Positions 40,752 through 50,853 of a stretch of 64,000 bases of DNA are shown here, in pieces. The notes below the pieces were generated by a model. It did not search any database. It had not been told where the DNA came from and worked only from the letters and a program-made list of their open reading frames with translations. Position 1 is the first letter of the stretch. Every line of letters starts with the position of its first letter. This DNA comes from Embleya scabrispora DSM 41855 (GTDB lineage: Bacteria; Actinomycetota; Actinomycetes; Streptomycetales; Streptomycetaceae). A program made the translations under genes and the position numbers. The stretch spans positions 248,001 to 312,000 of the forward strand of contig NZ_KB889697.1 in the NCBI RefSeq assembly GCF_000372745.1, read 5' to 3'.

Positions 40752-42761
40752 TCAGAAACCGCCGCCCGGCGGAGCCTCGATCTCGTCCGCCGGATCGAAG
40801 CCGAAGACCTTTCCGTAGAACCACAGTTCGGCTTCCAGGGCACGGATGATGTTCTCCGACCGCCGGAACCCGTGCTGTTCTCCCTCGAACGCCAGGTAGA
40901 CGTAGGGGAGCTGCTTCTCCTTCAGGGCGGCCACGATCAGCTCGGCCTGGGCCGGCGGGACCACCTGGTCCTCCAGGCCCTGGAAGACCGCGAGCGGGCT
41001 GGACAGGTGCTCGGTGTGGTTGATCGGCGAGCGCGCCCGGTACACCGCCTCGGCCTCGGGATAGGGACCGACCAGGCGATCGAGGTAGCGGGACTCGAAC
41101 TTGTGCGTGTGGCGGGCCAGCGCGGCGATGTCGGCGACGCCGAAGTGGCTCGCGCCGGCCGTGAAGTCGTCGCCGGCCACCAACGCGGCCAGCGTGGTGT
41201 AGCCGCCCGCCGAACCGCCGCGAATGGCCAGCTTGGCGCCGTCCACGACGCCGCTGTCGGCGAGGTGCCGGGCCACCGCCGTGCAGTCCTCGACGTCGAC
41301 GATGCCCCACGAGTCGTACAGCAGGTTGCGGTACTGGCGCCCGTAGCCGGTGCTGCCGCCGTAGTTGACGTCCGCCACCGCGAAGCCCCGGCTGGTCCAG
41401 TACTGGACCCGCAGGTTGAGCACCGCCGGCGCCTGCGCGGTCGGGCCGCCGTGGATCGACACGATCAGCGGCGGCAGCGCGCCCTCGGGCGCCCGTACGT
41501 CCGGGTTCTTCGGCAGGTACAACAGCGCGTGCGCGGTGCGGCCGGCCGCGGAGGCGAACTCGATCGGCCGCGGTGCGCTGAACCACTGCGCGTCGAAGCC
41601 GAAGTCCCGGGCCGGCCGCAGCCGTTCGATCTGCAACGCGGTCACCGCGCCGGCCGCGAGCCGGACCCGGCGCGGCGCGTCCTCGTCGTCCGGACCACCG
41701 CCGACGAGCAGTACGCCGCCGGGCACCGCGGCCAGGTCGGACAACCAGGTCAGCCCGGTCTCCACGCGCACGGGCGGCTGCTCCGGGCGGATCGGATCGA
41801 CGATGCCCAGGTGCGCGAAGCCACCGGAGTTGACCGAGCAGGCGATCCGGCCGTCGTCCAGGAAGGTGTAGAAGCGCTCGCCGAAGACCCACTGCGGGCC
41901 GCCGATCTCCGCCTCGACCGGCGCCACCGCCTCGACCTGACCACCCGCCCCGACCCGGTACAGGTTCCACCACCCGGTGCGGTCCGAACCGAACCACAGC
42001 GCACCGTCCGGTCCCCACTCGGGCTGAACCACCGATTCGCGCCCACCGCCCGCGACCGCCTGCGCACCGGTGGTTCGCGGTCCCGTCTCGATCGCCGCGA
42101 CCATCAATTCGGCGGCGTCCCACGGCATGTCCGGATGCGACCACTGGGTCCAGGCCAGCGCCGAGCCGTCCACGGCCGGGCGCGGCGAGGAGACGAAGTC
42201 CGGGCCGGTGACCAGGACCCGCTCGCCGCCGAGGCCGTCCAGCGGCAGCGCGACGATCTCGTTGACCGCTTCACCGTGCGCCTTGACCGCGGCCGGCTCG
42301 TGGCTCTCGCGCACCGCGGCCAGCCACTCGCCCGGCCCCCACTGCCCCGCCGGCACGATGGTGAAGTCGGCGTAGCGCAGGCCCGCCTCGGTCTCGGGCT
42401 CCGCGGTGATCGGCACCGGTGCCGCATCGCCGGGCGCGAGGCGGTACAGCCGCTGGTCCGCCCAGTTCGCGAAGACCAGCACGCCCGCGCGCACCGTCCA
42501 GGCGCCGCCGCCGTACTCGTGCACGCGGGTGCGTGCCGAGAAGCCCTCCGGAAGCACGTCCTCGGGAGAGTCGCCCGGCCGTAGTCGCACCAGCTGGATG
42601 CGCCCGCCCTCGGACGGCCGGCCCTCCGACCACCACACGTCCTCGCCGTCGGCCCGGATGTCACCGGGGTTCGCGGCTCCTTCCACCAAGCGCTCGGCCG
42701 TGATCGGCGAGGGCCAGGAGCCGTATGTCTTCGTCTCGTCCGCGTTCATGTGGGCACTCAT
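40752..42761 (-). CDS. S9 family prolyl oligopeptidase-type peptidase
   Basis: This 669-aa protein has an N-terminal WD40-like/propeller domain (about 1-390) and a C-terminal alpha/beta-hydrolase domain. The catalytic Ser lies in IRGGSAGGYTTLAAL and the catalytic His in FEGEQHGFRRSEN, with VFQGLEDQVVPPAQAE carrying the Asp. It matches the dipeptidyl/acylaminoacyl-peptidase class. There is no signal peptide. The ATG at 42761 was chosen with GAGGATCGGGG upstream. An in-frame start 14 codons earlier is less likely. Confidence 0.92.
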   Translation of the reverse strand: MSAHMNADETKTYGSWPSPITAERLVEGAANPGDIRADGEDVWWSEGRPSEGGRIQLVRLRPGDSPEDVLPEGFSARTRVHEYGGGAWTVRAGVLVFANWADQRLYRLAPGDAAPVPITAEPETEAGLRYADFTIVPAGQWGPGEWLAAVRESHEPAAVKAHGEAVNEIVALPLDGLGGERVLVTGPDFVSSPRPAVDGSALAWTQWSHPDMPWDAAELMVAAIETGPRTTGAQAVAGGGRESVVQPEWGPDGALWFGSDRTGWWNLYRVGAGGQVEAVAPVEAEIGGPQWVFGERFYTFLDDGRIACSVNSGGFAHLGIVDPIRPEQPPVRVETGLTWLSDLAAVPGGVLLVGGGPDDEDAPRRVRLAAGAVTALQIERLRPARDFGFDAQWFSAPRPIEFASAAGRTAHALLYLPKNPDVRAPEGALPPLIVSIHGGPTAQAPAVLNLRVQYWTSRGFAVADVNYGGSTGYGRQYRNLLYDSWGIVDVEDCTAVARHLADSGVVDGAKLAIRGGSAGGYTTLAALVAGDDFTAGASHFGVADIAALARHTHKFESRYLDRLVGPYPEAEAVYRARSPINHTEHLSSPLAVFQGLEDQVVPPAQAELIVAALKEKQLPYVYLAFEGEQHGFRRSENIIRALEAELWFYGKVFGFDPADEIEAPPGGGF

Positions 42762-42856
42762 CCCCCGATCCTCTCCATCCGGAGCCGGGAACGCATCCGG
42801 CAAGGCCCTCGAAAACCGGGTCGACCCGAGCCGCTTCGAGGCGGGATCATGTCCGT

Positions 42857-43279
42857 ATGACGACAGATCTCGACATTCGCGGCGTGGTGATACCCGCCGC
42901 CGAGCTGTCGTGGCGGTTCTCGCGCTCCTCCGGACCGGGCGGGCAGTCGGTGAACACCACGGACAGCCGGGCCGAGGTGTCCTTCGACCTGGGCGCCAGC
43001 ACGGTGTTGCCCGACGTGCTCAAGGAGCGTGCCCTGCGTCGACTGGAAGGGCGTCTGGTGGACGGCGTGCTCACCGTCGCCTCCTCCGAACAGCGCTCCC
43101 AGCTGATGAACCGCCAGAGCGCGGTGCGCCGACTGATCGACATCCTGGTCGAGGCCACCGCCCCGCCCCCTCCGCCGCGGCGGCCGACCAAGCCCTCCCG
43201 CGGGATGCGTGAGCGCAGGCTGCGCAACAAGCACCATCGCGGTGAGATCAAACGACTGCGGCGCTCGACCGGGGATTGA
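42857..43279 (+). CDS. arfB: peptidyl-tRNA hydrolase ArfB (release-factor-like rescue protein)
   Basis: This 140-aa protein rescues stalled ribosomes by hydrolysing peptidyl-tRNA through its GGQ motif, seen in FSRSSGPGGQSVNTTDSRAE. The basic C-terminal tail (GMRERRLRNKHHRGEIKRLR) is the part that enters the empty mRNA channel. Length and layout are as expected for ArfB/YaeJ. It is divergent from the S9 peptidase gene. Confidence 0.95.
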   Translation: MTTDLDIRGVVIPAAELSWRFSRSSGPGGQSVNTTDSRAEVSFDLGASTVLPDVLKERALRRLEGRLVDGVLTVASSEQRSQLMNRQSAVRRLIDILVEATAPPPPPRRPTKPSRGMRERRLRNKHHRGEIKRLRRSTGD

Positions 43280-43531
43280 TCCCGAGTCCGAACAGGGTCC
43301 GAAGCGGACCCAAAGTCGAGATGAAGTGTCGCTTACCGAAGCATTACGGATCACACCCGGAAAACCGCGCCACAAGCACGATTCGCCATCGCACACTGCC
43401 AACGCCGGCAATGACCAACCGCGAACCGCAGTGAACGAAGCGAAGGACACCGGGATGCCCTCCCCCGCACGTGCACCACACCCGCCTCAGCCGATGACCG
43501 TCCCGGCCGCGTACCACTCGTCGAGTCATCC

Positions 43532-44035
43532 GTGACCGCCCTCGGGCGGGCCCGTGCCCGCACTCGACACGACCGGCGTGCCGCGACGAGCCCCCGGTAC
43601 GACGCCGATGTCGAACATCGGCCCGGCCCGGTGTTCGTCCGCTGGACCATCGCGCCCACGGTCGCGGGCGTGCCCGAGGTCCGACACCGCCTACGTGAGC
43701 TGTTACGCGCCTGGGGGGCGGCCGAGGAGATCGAGGACACCATGCTCCTGGTCGCCACCGAGCTGACCTCCAACGCGGTCCGACACGCCGCGATCCGCAC
43801 CGAGCGGATCCGGATCACCGCCTCGCACAGCGGCGCCGAACTGCGTCTGGAGGTCGCCGACGACCACCCGTTCCGCCCGCACGCGCTCCTGGAGACCGGC
43901 CCCGAGTCCGAGGACGGTCGGGGGCTGATGATCGTGAAGTTGATGGTGGCCGAACTCGGCGGCCACATCGACGTACTGCCCATCGGCGCCGGCAAGAGCA
44001 TCCGGGTCGTCCTGCGCGAGGGGATCGCAGGATAA
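43532..44035 (+). CDS. ATP-binding protein, anti-sigma factor kinase-like
   Basis: This 167-aa stand-alone GHKL ATPase has the N-box LLVATELTSNAVRHAAI and the G-box DGRGLMIVKLMVAELGG. It is a second RsbW-like protein, distinct from the one at 28.9 kb. The GTG at 43532 lacks a clear ribosome-binding site. It overlaps the TGA of a 26-codon ORF (from ATG 43455) that might couple its translation, though that ORF is weakly supported. The partner is unknown. The gene is convergent with the DUF1206 gene, only 6 bp apart. Confidence 0.85.
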   Translation: MTALGRARARTRHDRRAATSPRYDADVEHRPGPVFVRWTIAPTVAGVPEVRHRLRELLRAWGAAEEIEDTMLLVATELTSNAVRHAAIRTERIRITASHSGAELRLEVADDHPFRPHALLETGPESEDGRGLMIVKLMVAELGGHIDVLPIGAGKSIRVVLREGIAG

Positions 44036-44041
44036 CCCGCC

Positions 44042-44917
44042 TCAGCGCACCCGCCGCCAACGCGCCTCACAGAACGAATACAGCCCGAACACCACCAGGC
44101 CCAGCGCGATCACCACCAACAGTGCGGGCCCCATCGGCGTGCCGGCGAACGAACGCAGCGTCTCGTCGACCCCCTTGGCCCGATCCGGGTCGAACTTCAC
44201 CGCCGCGACCACCACGAACACCCCGGCGGCGCCGAACACCACGCCCCGGCTGATCCCGCCGATCATCCCGAGCAGGTCCACCATTCGACGTTGGAGCGAG
44301 CTCATCTCCCCCGTGTTCAGCTTCTCCCGGAACCTGCGCAGCGCGTATCGCACCGCCATCCCGATTCCTACGCCGAGGAGCACCAGTCCGGCCAGGCCGA
44401 CCAGGTATCGGCCGCCGGGCCAGTCCAATGCCTTGGCGGTGAGGTCCTTGGACGTCTTGTTGCTGCTGCCGCCCTGCTCTTGGCCCTGCCCCTGGCCTCC
44501 GCCGCCGCTCGCGGTGAGCGTGCGGATCAGCGAGGCGACCACGAAGCCGTAGAAGATCGCCCGGCCCAGCGACATCAGGCGTTTGCCCGCCTTGTCGCCG
44601 TCCGGCACGGCCTGCCCGAACGCGGCCTCGACCAGCCGCCACAGACACATCCCGATCAGTGCGACGACCAGCACCCACAACATCGCTTCGCCGAACGGCT
44701 TGGCGCCGATCTCCTCGACGGCACCACCGCGGTCGGCCTCCTGGTTCTTGTCGCCGAAGGCGATCTGCACCGCGATGGCGCCGACGAGGATGTACAGGAG
44801 CCCGCGGGCGGCGAGACCCGCCCGAGCAAGGCCCACCATCACCTTGCTGTCGGCGGCCTGTCGCCCCGCGGCCTTGGCCGTTCGACCCGATTCGGCCATG
44901 GAGGCTGACGCTGACAT
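44042..44917 (-). CDS. DUF1206 family membrane protein
   Basis: This 291-aa protein has six predicted TM segments arranged as three internal repeats, each starting with a GLAxxGxLYxLVG-like turn (LARAGLAARGLLYILVGAIA is the first). This is the DUF1206 plan. A Gly/Gln-rich loop (GGGGQGQGQEQGG) lies between repeats two and three. The function is unknown for the family. The ATG at 44917 follows GGGGATACGAC. Confidence 0.9.
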   Translation of the reverse strand: MSASASMAESGRTAKAAGRQAADSKVMVGLARAGLAARGLLYILVGAIAVQIAFGDKNQEADRGGAVEEIGAKPFGEAMLWVLVVALIGMCLWRLVEAAFGQAVPDGDKAGKRLMSLGRAIFYGFVVASLIRTLTASGGGGQGQGQEQGGSSNKTSKDLTAKALDWPGGRYLVGLAGLVLLGVGIGMAVRYALRRFREKLNTGEMSSLQRRMVDLLGMIGGISRGVVFGAAGVFVVVAAVKFDPDRAKGVDETLRSFAGTPMGPALLVVIALGLVVFGLYSFCEARWRRVR

Positions 44918-45034
44918 GTCGTATCCCCAATGCTTTGCGGAGCGGCTTCACGGCCGTGCCCCACGGCGTCCGGCCGGCTGACGTCTGCCCTGGTCGGGCG
45001 CCGGCAAACGGCCCGCAAAGTCGGGGAGGTCGGG

Positions 45035-46216
45035 TCAGTGGAAGGCGTCCAGGCCGGTGAGCGCCTTGCCGATGACCAGGGTGTGCATCTCGGAGGTGCC
45101 CTCGTAGGTCAACACCGATTCCAGGTTGTTCATGTGTCGGATCACCGGGTACTCCAGCGAGATCCCGTTGGCGCCCAGGATCGTGCGCGCCTCGCGGGCG
45201 ATCGCGATCGCCTCGCGGACGTTGTTGAGTTTGCCGAAGCTGATCTGCTCCGGTCGCACCGCACCCGCGTCCTTGCGCCGACCCAGGTGCAGCGCGAGCA
45301 GGTGCGCCTTGCCGATCTCCACCGCCATGTCCGCCAGCTTGGCCTGGGTCAGTTGGAACGCGCCGATCGGCCGGCCGAACTGCTCGCGCGTGCGGGCGTA
45401 CTCCAACGCGGACTCGAAACACGAGCGCGCCGCGCCGACCGAGCCCCACACGATGCCGTACCGGGCCTCGCCCAGGCACGTCAGCGGACCACGCATGCCC
45501 ACCACATCGGGCAGCACCGCGTCGGCCGGCAGCCGTACCTCGTCCAGCGTCAGCTCGCTGGTGATCGACGCGCGCAGGGACATCTTGTGCTTGATGTCGT
45601 GGGCCGCGAACCCGGCGGTGTCGGTGGGCACCACGAAGCCGCGCACACCGTCCTCGGTCTGCGCCCAGATCACCGCGACGTCGGCCACCGAACCGTTGGT
45701 GATCCACATCTTGCGGCCGCTGAGCACCCAGTCGTCGCCGTCACGCTTGGCGTGCGTGCGCATCGACGCCGGGTCCGAGCCGTGATCGGGCTCGGTCAGG
45801 CCGTAGCAGCCCAGCGCCTCGCCGGCGGCCAGTCGAGGCAGCCACGTGCGCCGCTGCTCCTCGGTGCCGAAGCGATGGATCGCGAACATCGCCAGTGAGC
45901 CCTGTACCGACACCAGCGAGCGCAACCCCGAGTCGCACGCCTCCAGTTCCAGGCAGGCCAGGCCGTACTGCACGGCGCTGGTCCCGGCGCAGCCGTAACC
46001 GTCCAGGGTCATCCCGAGCACGCCGATCCCACCCAGCCCGCGGGCCAGTTCGCGCACGTCGGGCAGCGCCCCGCGCTCGAACCACTCGGCCACATACGGT
46101 GTGACGTGGTCGGCGCAGAACCTGCGCACGGTGTCCCGGATCGCCTTGTCCTCGGGGTCGAGCAGATCGTCGATGCCGAGCGGATCCATCGGGTCGAACG
46201 CGGGTGCCTTGGCCAT
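45035..46216 (-). CDS. gcdH: acyl-CoA dehydrogenase, glutaryl-CoA dehydrogenase-like
   Basis: This 393-aa FAD enzyme has CYGLTEPDHGSDPASM and RKMWITNGSVADVAVIWAQT, the acyl-CoA dehydrogenase signatures. RTREQFGRPIGAFQLTQAKL and YEGTSEMHTLVIGKALTG follow, with the catalytic Glu in YEGT. The N-terminal DPEDKAIRDTVRRF and SVQGSLAMFAIHRFGTEEQR segments resemble glutaryl-CoA dehydrogenases of the lysine/tryptophan degradation route. The ATG at 46216 has AGGAGG 7 nt upstream. It is divergent from yidD. Confidence 0.88.
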   Translation of the reverse strand: MAKAPAFDPMDPLGIDDLLDPEDKAIRDTVRRFCADHVTPYVAEWFERGALPDVRELARGLGGIGVLGMTLDGYGCAGTSAVQYGLACLELEACDSGLRSLVSVQGSLAMFAIHRFGTEEQRRTWLPRLAAGEALGCYGLTEPDHGSDPASMRTHAKRDGDDWVLSGRKMWITNGSVADVAVIWAQTEDGVRGFVVPTDTAGFAAHDIKHKMSLRASITSELTLDEVRLPADAVLPDVVGMRGPLTCLGEARYGIVWGSVGAARSCFESALEYARTREQFGRPIGAFQLTQAKLADMAVEIGKAHLLALHLGRRKDAGAVRPEQISFGKLNNVREAIAIAREARTILGANGISLEYPVIRHMNNLESVLTYEGTSEMHTLVIGKALTGLDAFH

Positions 46217-46314
46217 GCGGGTGCCTCCTGATGCGGGCCGGGAGACCCGAACGACGCCGAACGGATCCCGGTAGATTGCCCCGAACATAGATCCGGAACA
46301 CGGGGAGCACCACC

Positions 46315-47004
46315 ATGACCCAACCGCCACCGGAACCGCATCCTCTGTTCGGGGAAGGCGCGGGTCGGCCCGGCGAGACGCCCGAGGAGCGGCGTCGCCG
46401 ACTCGAGGAAGAGGAGCGTCGACGCCGGCGCGATCGCCGCGAGGACCTCGCGGACGGAGCCGATGCCGTCAACGACCTCTCCGGAGGTGGCGGCGGAGGC
46501 GGCGAGGGCCTGTCCGGCGGCGGCGGTTCCGGCGGAAGCGGCGGCTCGGGCAGTGGCGGCTCGGGCAGTGGCGGTTCCGGCGGCGGAGGTCGCAGCGGCT
46601 GCTTCGGCGGCGGCGGAAACAGTGGCGGAAGCAGTGGCGGAAGCAGCAGCGGCGGCAGTCGCAGCAGCGGCGGCGGCAACGACTGCGGTTGCGACGCGTG
46701 CCTGATCAGCATGTTCTCGCTGCGCCTGATGTGGATCGCGCTGACCAGCCTGCTCCGCCCGCGCGGCGGCCCGCCCGCCCGCCGTCTCGGTGCCGCCGTC
46801 GAGCGCTACCGCACCGAGATCAGCCCGCTGACCGCGCCGTGCTGTGCCTTCACCCCGTCCTGTTCGACCTACGGCAAGAAGGCCCTGCACCGGCACGGCG
46901 CGGTCCGGGGTACGTATCTCACCGCCCGTCGACTGATCCGCTGCCGGCCCGGCAACGGCGGCTTCGACCCGGTGCCGGCCGCACGGCGGCCGAAGCGGCG
47001 CTGA
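46315..47004 (+). CDS. yidD: YidD family membrane protein insertion factor with Gly-rich N-terminal extension
   Basis: This 229-aa protein has a C-terminal part (about 140-229) that is a YidD domain: RYRTEISPLTAPCCAFTPSC, then STYGKKALHRHGAVRG and CRPGNGGFDPVP. YidD aids YidC-dependent membrane insertion. Standard YidD proteins are about 70-110 aa. Here an Arg/Glu-rich stretch (about 22-42), a Gly/Ser-rich run (about 55-120) and a CGCDAC cluster precede the domain. This gene is not beside rpmH-rnpA-yidC, where yidD normally lies, so it may be a second, specialised copy. Confidence 0.82.
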   Translation: MTQPPPEPHPLFGEGAGRPGETPEERRRRLEEEERRRRRDRREDLADGADAVNDLSGGGGGGGEGLSGGGGSGGSGGSGSGGSGSGGSGGGGRSGCFGGGGNSGGSSGGSSSGGSRSSGGGNDCGCDACLISMFSLRLMWIALTSLLRPRGGPPARRLGAAVERYRTEISPLTAPCCAFTPSCSTYGKKALHRHGAVRGTYLTARRLIRCRPGNGGFDPVPAARRPKRR

Positions 47005-47019
47005 CCGGCGGGCAAGAGG

Positions 47020-47052
47020 CGGTCGGGGGCGGGCTCGGCCCACCCCCGACCG
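47020..47052. terminator. bidirectional hairpin terminator
   Basis: CGGTCGGGGG pairs with CCCCCGACCG and an inner GGGC/GCCC-type stem, with one mismatch and a 5-nt loop. It lies between the convergent yidD and rsgA genes. Confidence 0.72.
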
Positions 47053-47056
47053 GTCG

Positions 47057-48160
<1,104 letters not shown>

Positions 48161-48396
48161 GCCGGTGGCCCTTCGAGGGGCGGATCCGCCGACCTGCGCG
48201 CCGTCACGACGAACGACGTGGCGCGGCTACGCGGTGCGAATCCGAGAGGCGGAGAAGTGGAATGAGGTCCAGCCCGTCCGGGCGACCGTCATCAAGGTCG
48301 TGTTCACGACATCCACCTCCCACCTGTTCCGTGCGGCCTCGGGCCGCGCTCTCGGGCACTGTGCGGGCCCGAGGGCCACCCGTGAAGCCTAGGCCA

Positions 48397-49821
48397 TCAC
48401 GGCCGGTCGCGTCGAGCGTGTTCCTGCTCGCCGACCCCCGGCCGACTCGACCGCGGCGGCCACGCGGTGTCGTCCAACGGCAGGCCGGGCAACTCCTGTC
48501 CGGCCGGCATGTGCAGGCTCGGCGGCTGACCGTTCGCGGGCGGCGGACCCGGTGGGCGCGGCGGCCGGGACGGCATCCGGGGCAGGTCGCCGGCCCGGCG
48601 GGCGCCGTTGGTCCGGCCGTTGACCGTGCCCGGGTCGCTGCGTTTGGCGTCGCGCGCGTGGATCGCCCAGCGCTCGGGGAACTCGGACGGCGGCTCGGCG
48701 ATGTCGGGGAGTTCGCCGTGGATGACGGTGTCCTCCATCTCGTCGTGCTCGTGCGTCTGCGGCGTCCAGTCGCCGGGGTTGCCGCGGTGACGGCCCGAGC
48801 GCAGGTGCTCCATGGCCGCGGCGATCTCCTCGGCGGCCTTCTCCTTGTCCCGCTCGGCGCGCGCCTGTGCGGTCTCCTGGCTGGGCCAGACCTGGTCGAT
48901 GGCGGCGTTGACGGCCGCACCGATCAGCACGGCCATGGCCGCGAAGTACATCCACACCATGACCGCGACCGGGGCCGCCAGCGAGCCGTAGACGGTGGGG
49001 CCGTCGATGGTGGTGGCGAGGTAGACGCGCAGCAGGAAGCTGCCGACGATGCACAGGAGCAGGGCGACCAGCGCGCCGGGTATGTCCTCGCGCCACGGTG
49101 TTCGCACCGGCACCGACACGTGGTAAAGCGAGGTCAGGAAGCACACCGACAGCACCACCAGGACCGGCCAGTACAAAATGTGCACGGTCCCCTCGAAGTG
49201 CGGGAACGCCTTGACCACCAGCTCGGGACCGGCCACCAGGAGCGGAATAAGGAACATCCCGAGCAGCAGGCCGACCACATAGAGGGTGAAGGACAGCAGC
49301 CGGGTGCGCACGATGCCGCGCTTGCCGGACAGGCCGTACATGATCGTGATGGTGTCGACGTAGACGTTGAGCGCGCGCGAGCCGGACCACAGGGCGATCA
49401 GGAAGCCGGCCGAGATGATGTCCGCGCGTCCGGAGTCGAACACGTCGTTGACCAGAGGTACGACCACCTGCTCGGTGCTCTTGCTGGAGAGCACCGACCC
49501 GGCGGCCTTGACGATGTCCGCCTTGAGGTCGTTGACGGTGCTGCCGCCGAGCATGCCGTGCAGATAGCCGACGGTGCCGGCGAGCCCGAGCAGCAACGGG
49601 GGCAGCGAGAGCAGCATGAAGAACCCGGCCTCGGCGGCCAGACCGGTCACCCGGTGGTTGAAGCAGGAGATCACCGTCTCGCGGAGTATCCGCCACAGTG
49701 CGCTCCGCAACCGGATGCGACCGGCCCCTCGCAGGCGAGGTCGTTGTTGGTAGTCCGCTGCCACCCCTTTAAGGTATCCGGCCGGGGGCCTGGCATTCGC
49801 CAAGTCGCCGTCCGGGTGCAC
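48397..49821 (-). CDS. YihY/BrkB-type membrane protein
   Basis: This protein has up to 474 aa and six hydrophobic segments of the YihY/virulence factor BrkB family. HRVTGLAAEAGFFMLLSLPP, ALWSGSRALNVYVDTI and VYGSLAAPVAVMVWMYFAAM are conserved family regions. A long hydrophilic, Pro-rich C-terminal tail (about 345-474) is cytoplasmic and disordered. The family has no agreed function; envelope or transport roles are proposed. The start is uncertain: GTG at 49821 is the longest, and GTG at 49764 would remove 19 residues. Confidence 0.87.
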   Translation of the reverse strand: MHPDGDLANARPPAGYLKGVAADYQQRPRLRGAGRIRLRSALWRILRETVISCFNHRVTGLAAEAGFFMLLSLPPLLLGLAGTVGYLHGMLGGSTVNDLKADIVKAAGSVLSSKSTEQVVVPLVNDVFDSGRADIISAGFLIALWSGSRALNVYVDTITIMYGLSGKRGIVRTRLLSFTLYVVGLLLGMFLIPLLVAGPELVVKAFPHFEGTVHILYWPVLVVLSVCFLTSLYHVSVPVRTPWREDIPGALVALLLCIVGSFLLRVYLATTIDGPTVYGSLAAPVAVMVWMYFAAMAVLIGAAVNAAIDQVWPSQETAQARAERDKEKAAEEIAAAMEHLRSGRHRGNPGDWTPQTHEHDEMEDTVIHGELPDIAEPPSEFPERWAIHARDAKRSDPGTVNGRTNGARRAGDLPRMPSRPPRPPGPPPANGQPPSLHMPAGQELPGLPLDDTAWPPRSSRPGVGEQEHARRDRP

Positions 49822-49875
49822 CCCACCTTCGGGCAGGCATCGCCGCCGGCCGTCTTCACGGGCGTTCCGCGCTGG

Positions 49876-50412
49876 TCAGCGGCTGGGCACCAGGACCCCG
49901 GAGAGCCTGCTGAGCACTCGGGCCGCAGTGCGCAGTTCCTCGGCCGGCAGGTCGGCGAAAGCGCCTTCCCAGCTCTCCCGGAACAGCGCGTCGAGCCGGT
50001 ACAACTCACGCCGCCCGGCCGGGGTCAGTCGGACCACCGAGCCGCCTCGTCCACGCCCGGCGCGCACCGCCTCGACCAGCCCCTCGCGCCCGTGCACCTC
50101 CAACAGGTCGCGCACGGCGGATCCGGGCAGGCCCAGCACTCGGGCCAGCCGCTCGTTGTCCAGGTCGAGTTCGTCGGCGAGCGCGGCGAGCAGGCGATAC
50201 CGGGTGCCGTCGGCATCGGCGTCGACGTGACCGGCCTGCCCGGCACGATCGGCGCGGATCGCGGAGAGGAAGCCGTTGAGGGCGTAGCGCAGGGTCTCGA
50301 CCGCTTCCTCACGACGCGGCTCCGGCCGCTCGGCGGTGGGTTCGGCGGCGGATTCGACCGTGCATACGGAGCGCGTTCTGCGCCGGGGCGCGCCCAGAAC
50401 CTCGCCTGGCAT
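49876..50412 (-). CDS. MarR-like winged-helix regulator
   Basis: This 178-aa protein has a winged helix visible as RYRLLAALADELDLDNERLA, then RVLGLPGSAVRDLLEVHG and RGGSVVRLTPAGRRELYRLD, the wing plus the final helix pattern of MarR-like proteins. The ATG at 50412 has GAGGAG 9 nt upstream. It is divergent from the sulfate assimilation operon, and an inverted repeat (50540-50577) lies between them. Control of itself or of that operon is possible but only inferred from position. Confidence 0.75.
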   Translation of the reverse strand: MPGEVLGAPRRRTRSVCTVESAAEPTAERPEPRREEAVETLRYALNGFLSAIRADRAGQAGHVDADADGTRYRLLAALADELDLDNERLARVLGLPGSAVRDLLEVHGREGLVEAVRAGRGRGGSVVRLTPAGRRELYRLDALFRESWEGAFADLPAEELRTAARVLSRLSGVLVPSR

Positions 50413-50539
50413 ACCCATCAGCTCCTCGTCCACTGTGGTGCGTGGGCCGCGTACCGTTCGGGGTAACGGAATCCGACCCCCCGTACCGTAACCAACCGCG
50501 ACGACGATCCATGCCGCGGTCGGCGTGGAAGATCGGCTA

Positions 50540-50577
50540 ATCTCACAATATGGGCAAGCGTGTTCGAAATGTGAGAT
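50540..50577. promoter_or_regulatory. inverted repeat in the sulfur operon promoter region
   Basis: ATCTCACA (50540-50547) and TGTGAGAT (50570-50577) form a perfect 8-bp inverted repeat with a 22-bp spacer. It lies between the divergent MarR-like gene and the Cys leader ORF. CAATAT and TATGGG sequences inside it could form a -10 region. Confidence 0.4.
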
Positions 50578-50637
50578 GGGCGTTCGCATCCCGGACAGTG
50601 ATGGACGGCTTTCCGGCACCATGTCAATCTTTGCGAC

Positions 50638-50721
50638 ATGTCACGCGCCGGTATTGCTCTCGTAGGTCGACTCCACGTCGACCTCGGACGCATGTCCAGC
50701 GCCGTCTGTTCGCCGGTCTGA
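50638..50721 (+). CDS. Cys-containing leader peptide of the sulfur assimilation operon
   Basis: This 27-codon ORF (ATG 50638, TGA 50719-50721) encodes a peptide containing LVGRLHVDLGRMSSAVC and ending SPV. The Arg-x-His-Val-Asp-Leu-x-Arg ... Ser-Ala-x-Cys pattern is that of the actinobacterial putative leader peptides found upstream of sulfur genes. In mycobacteria such uORFs act in Cys-responsive attenuation. It ends 132 bp before the sulfite reductase start, leaving room for alternative RNA folding. It has no strong ribosome-binding site, so a leaderless mRNA is possible. Confidence 0.78.
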   Translation: MSRAGIALVGRLHVDLGRMSSAVCSPV

Positions 50722-50853
50722 CGACCCGCCCGTTGCACCTGTCTGCCGGGCGCGCGGTCGCACCGGCACCACGACTCTCACGGCCGGTCCGGCGAGGGTG
50801 CGGCCGGATGCTCCCCGTGCGTCCCCCACCGATCCGCCCGGAGGACGCTCCCC

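Noticed and set aside
43455-43535. 26-codon ORF overlapping the start of the second ATPase gene (GTGA)
   Set aside because: The overlap is suggestive, but the peptide is Pro/His/Ala-rich without pattern and no ribosome-binding site is visible. Kept only as a remark.
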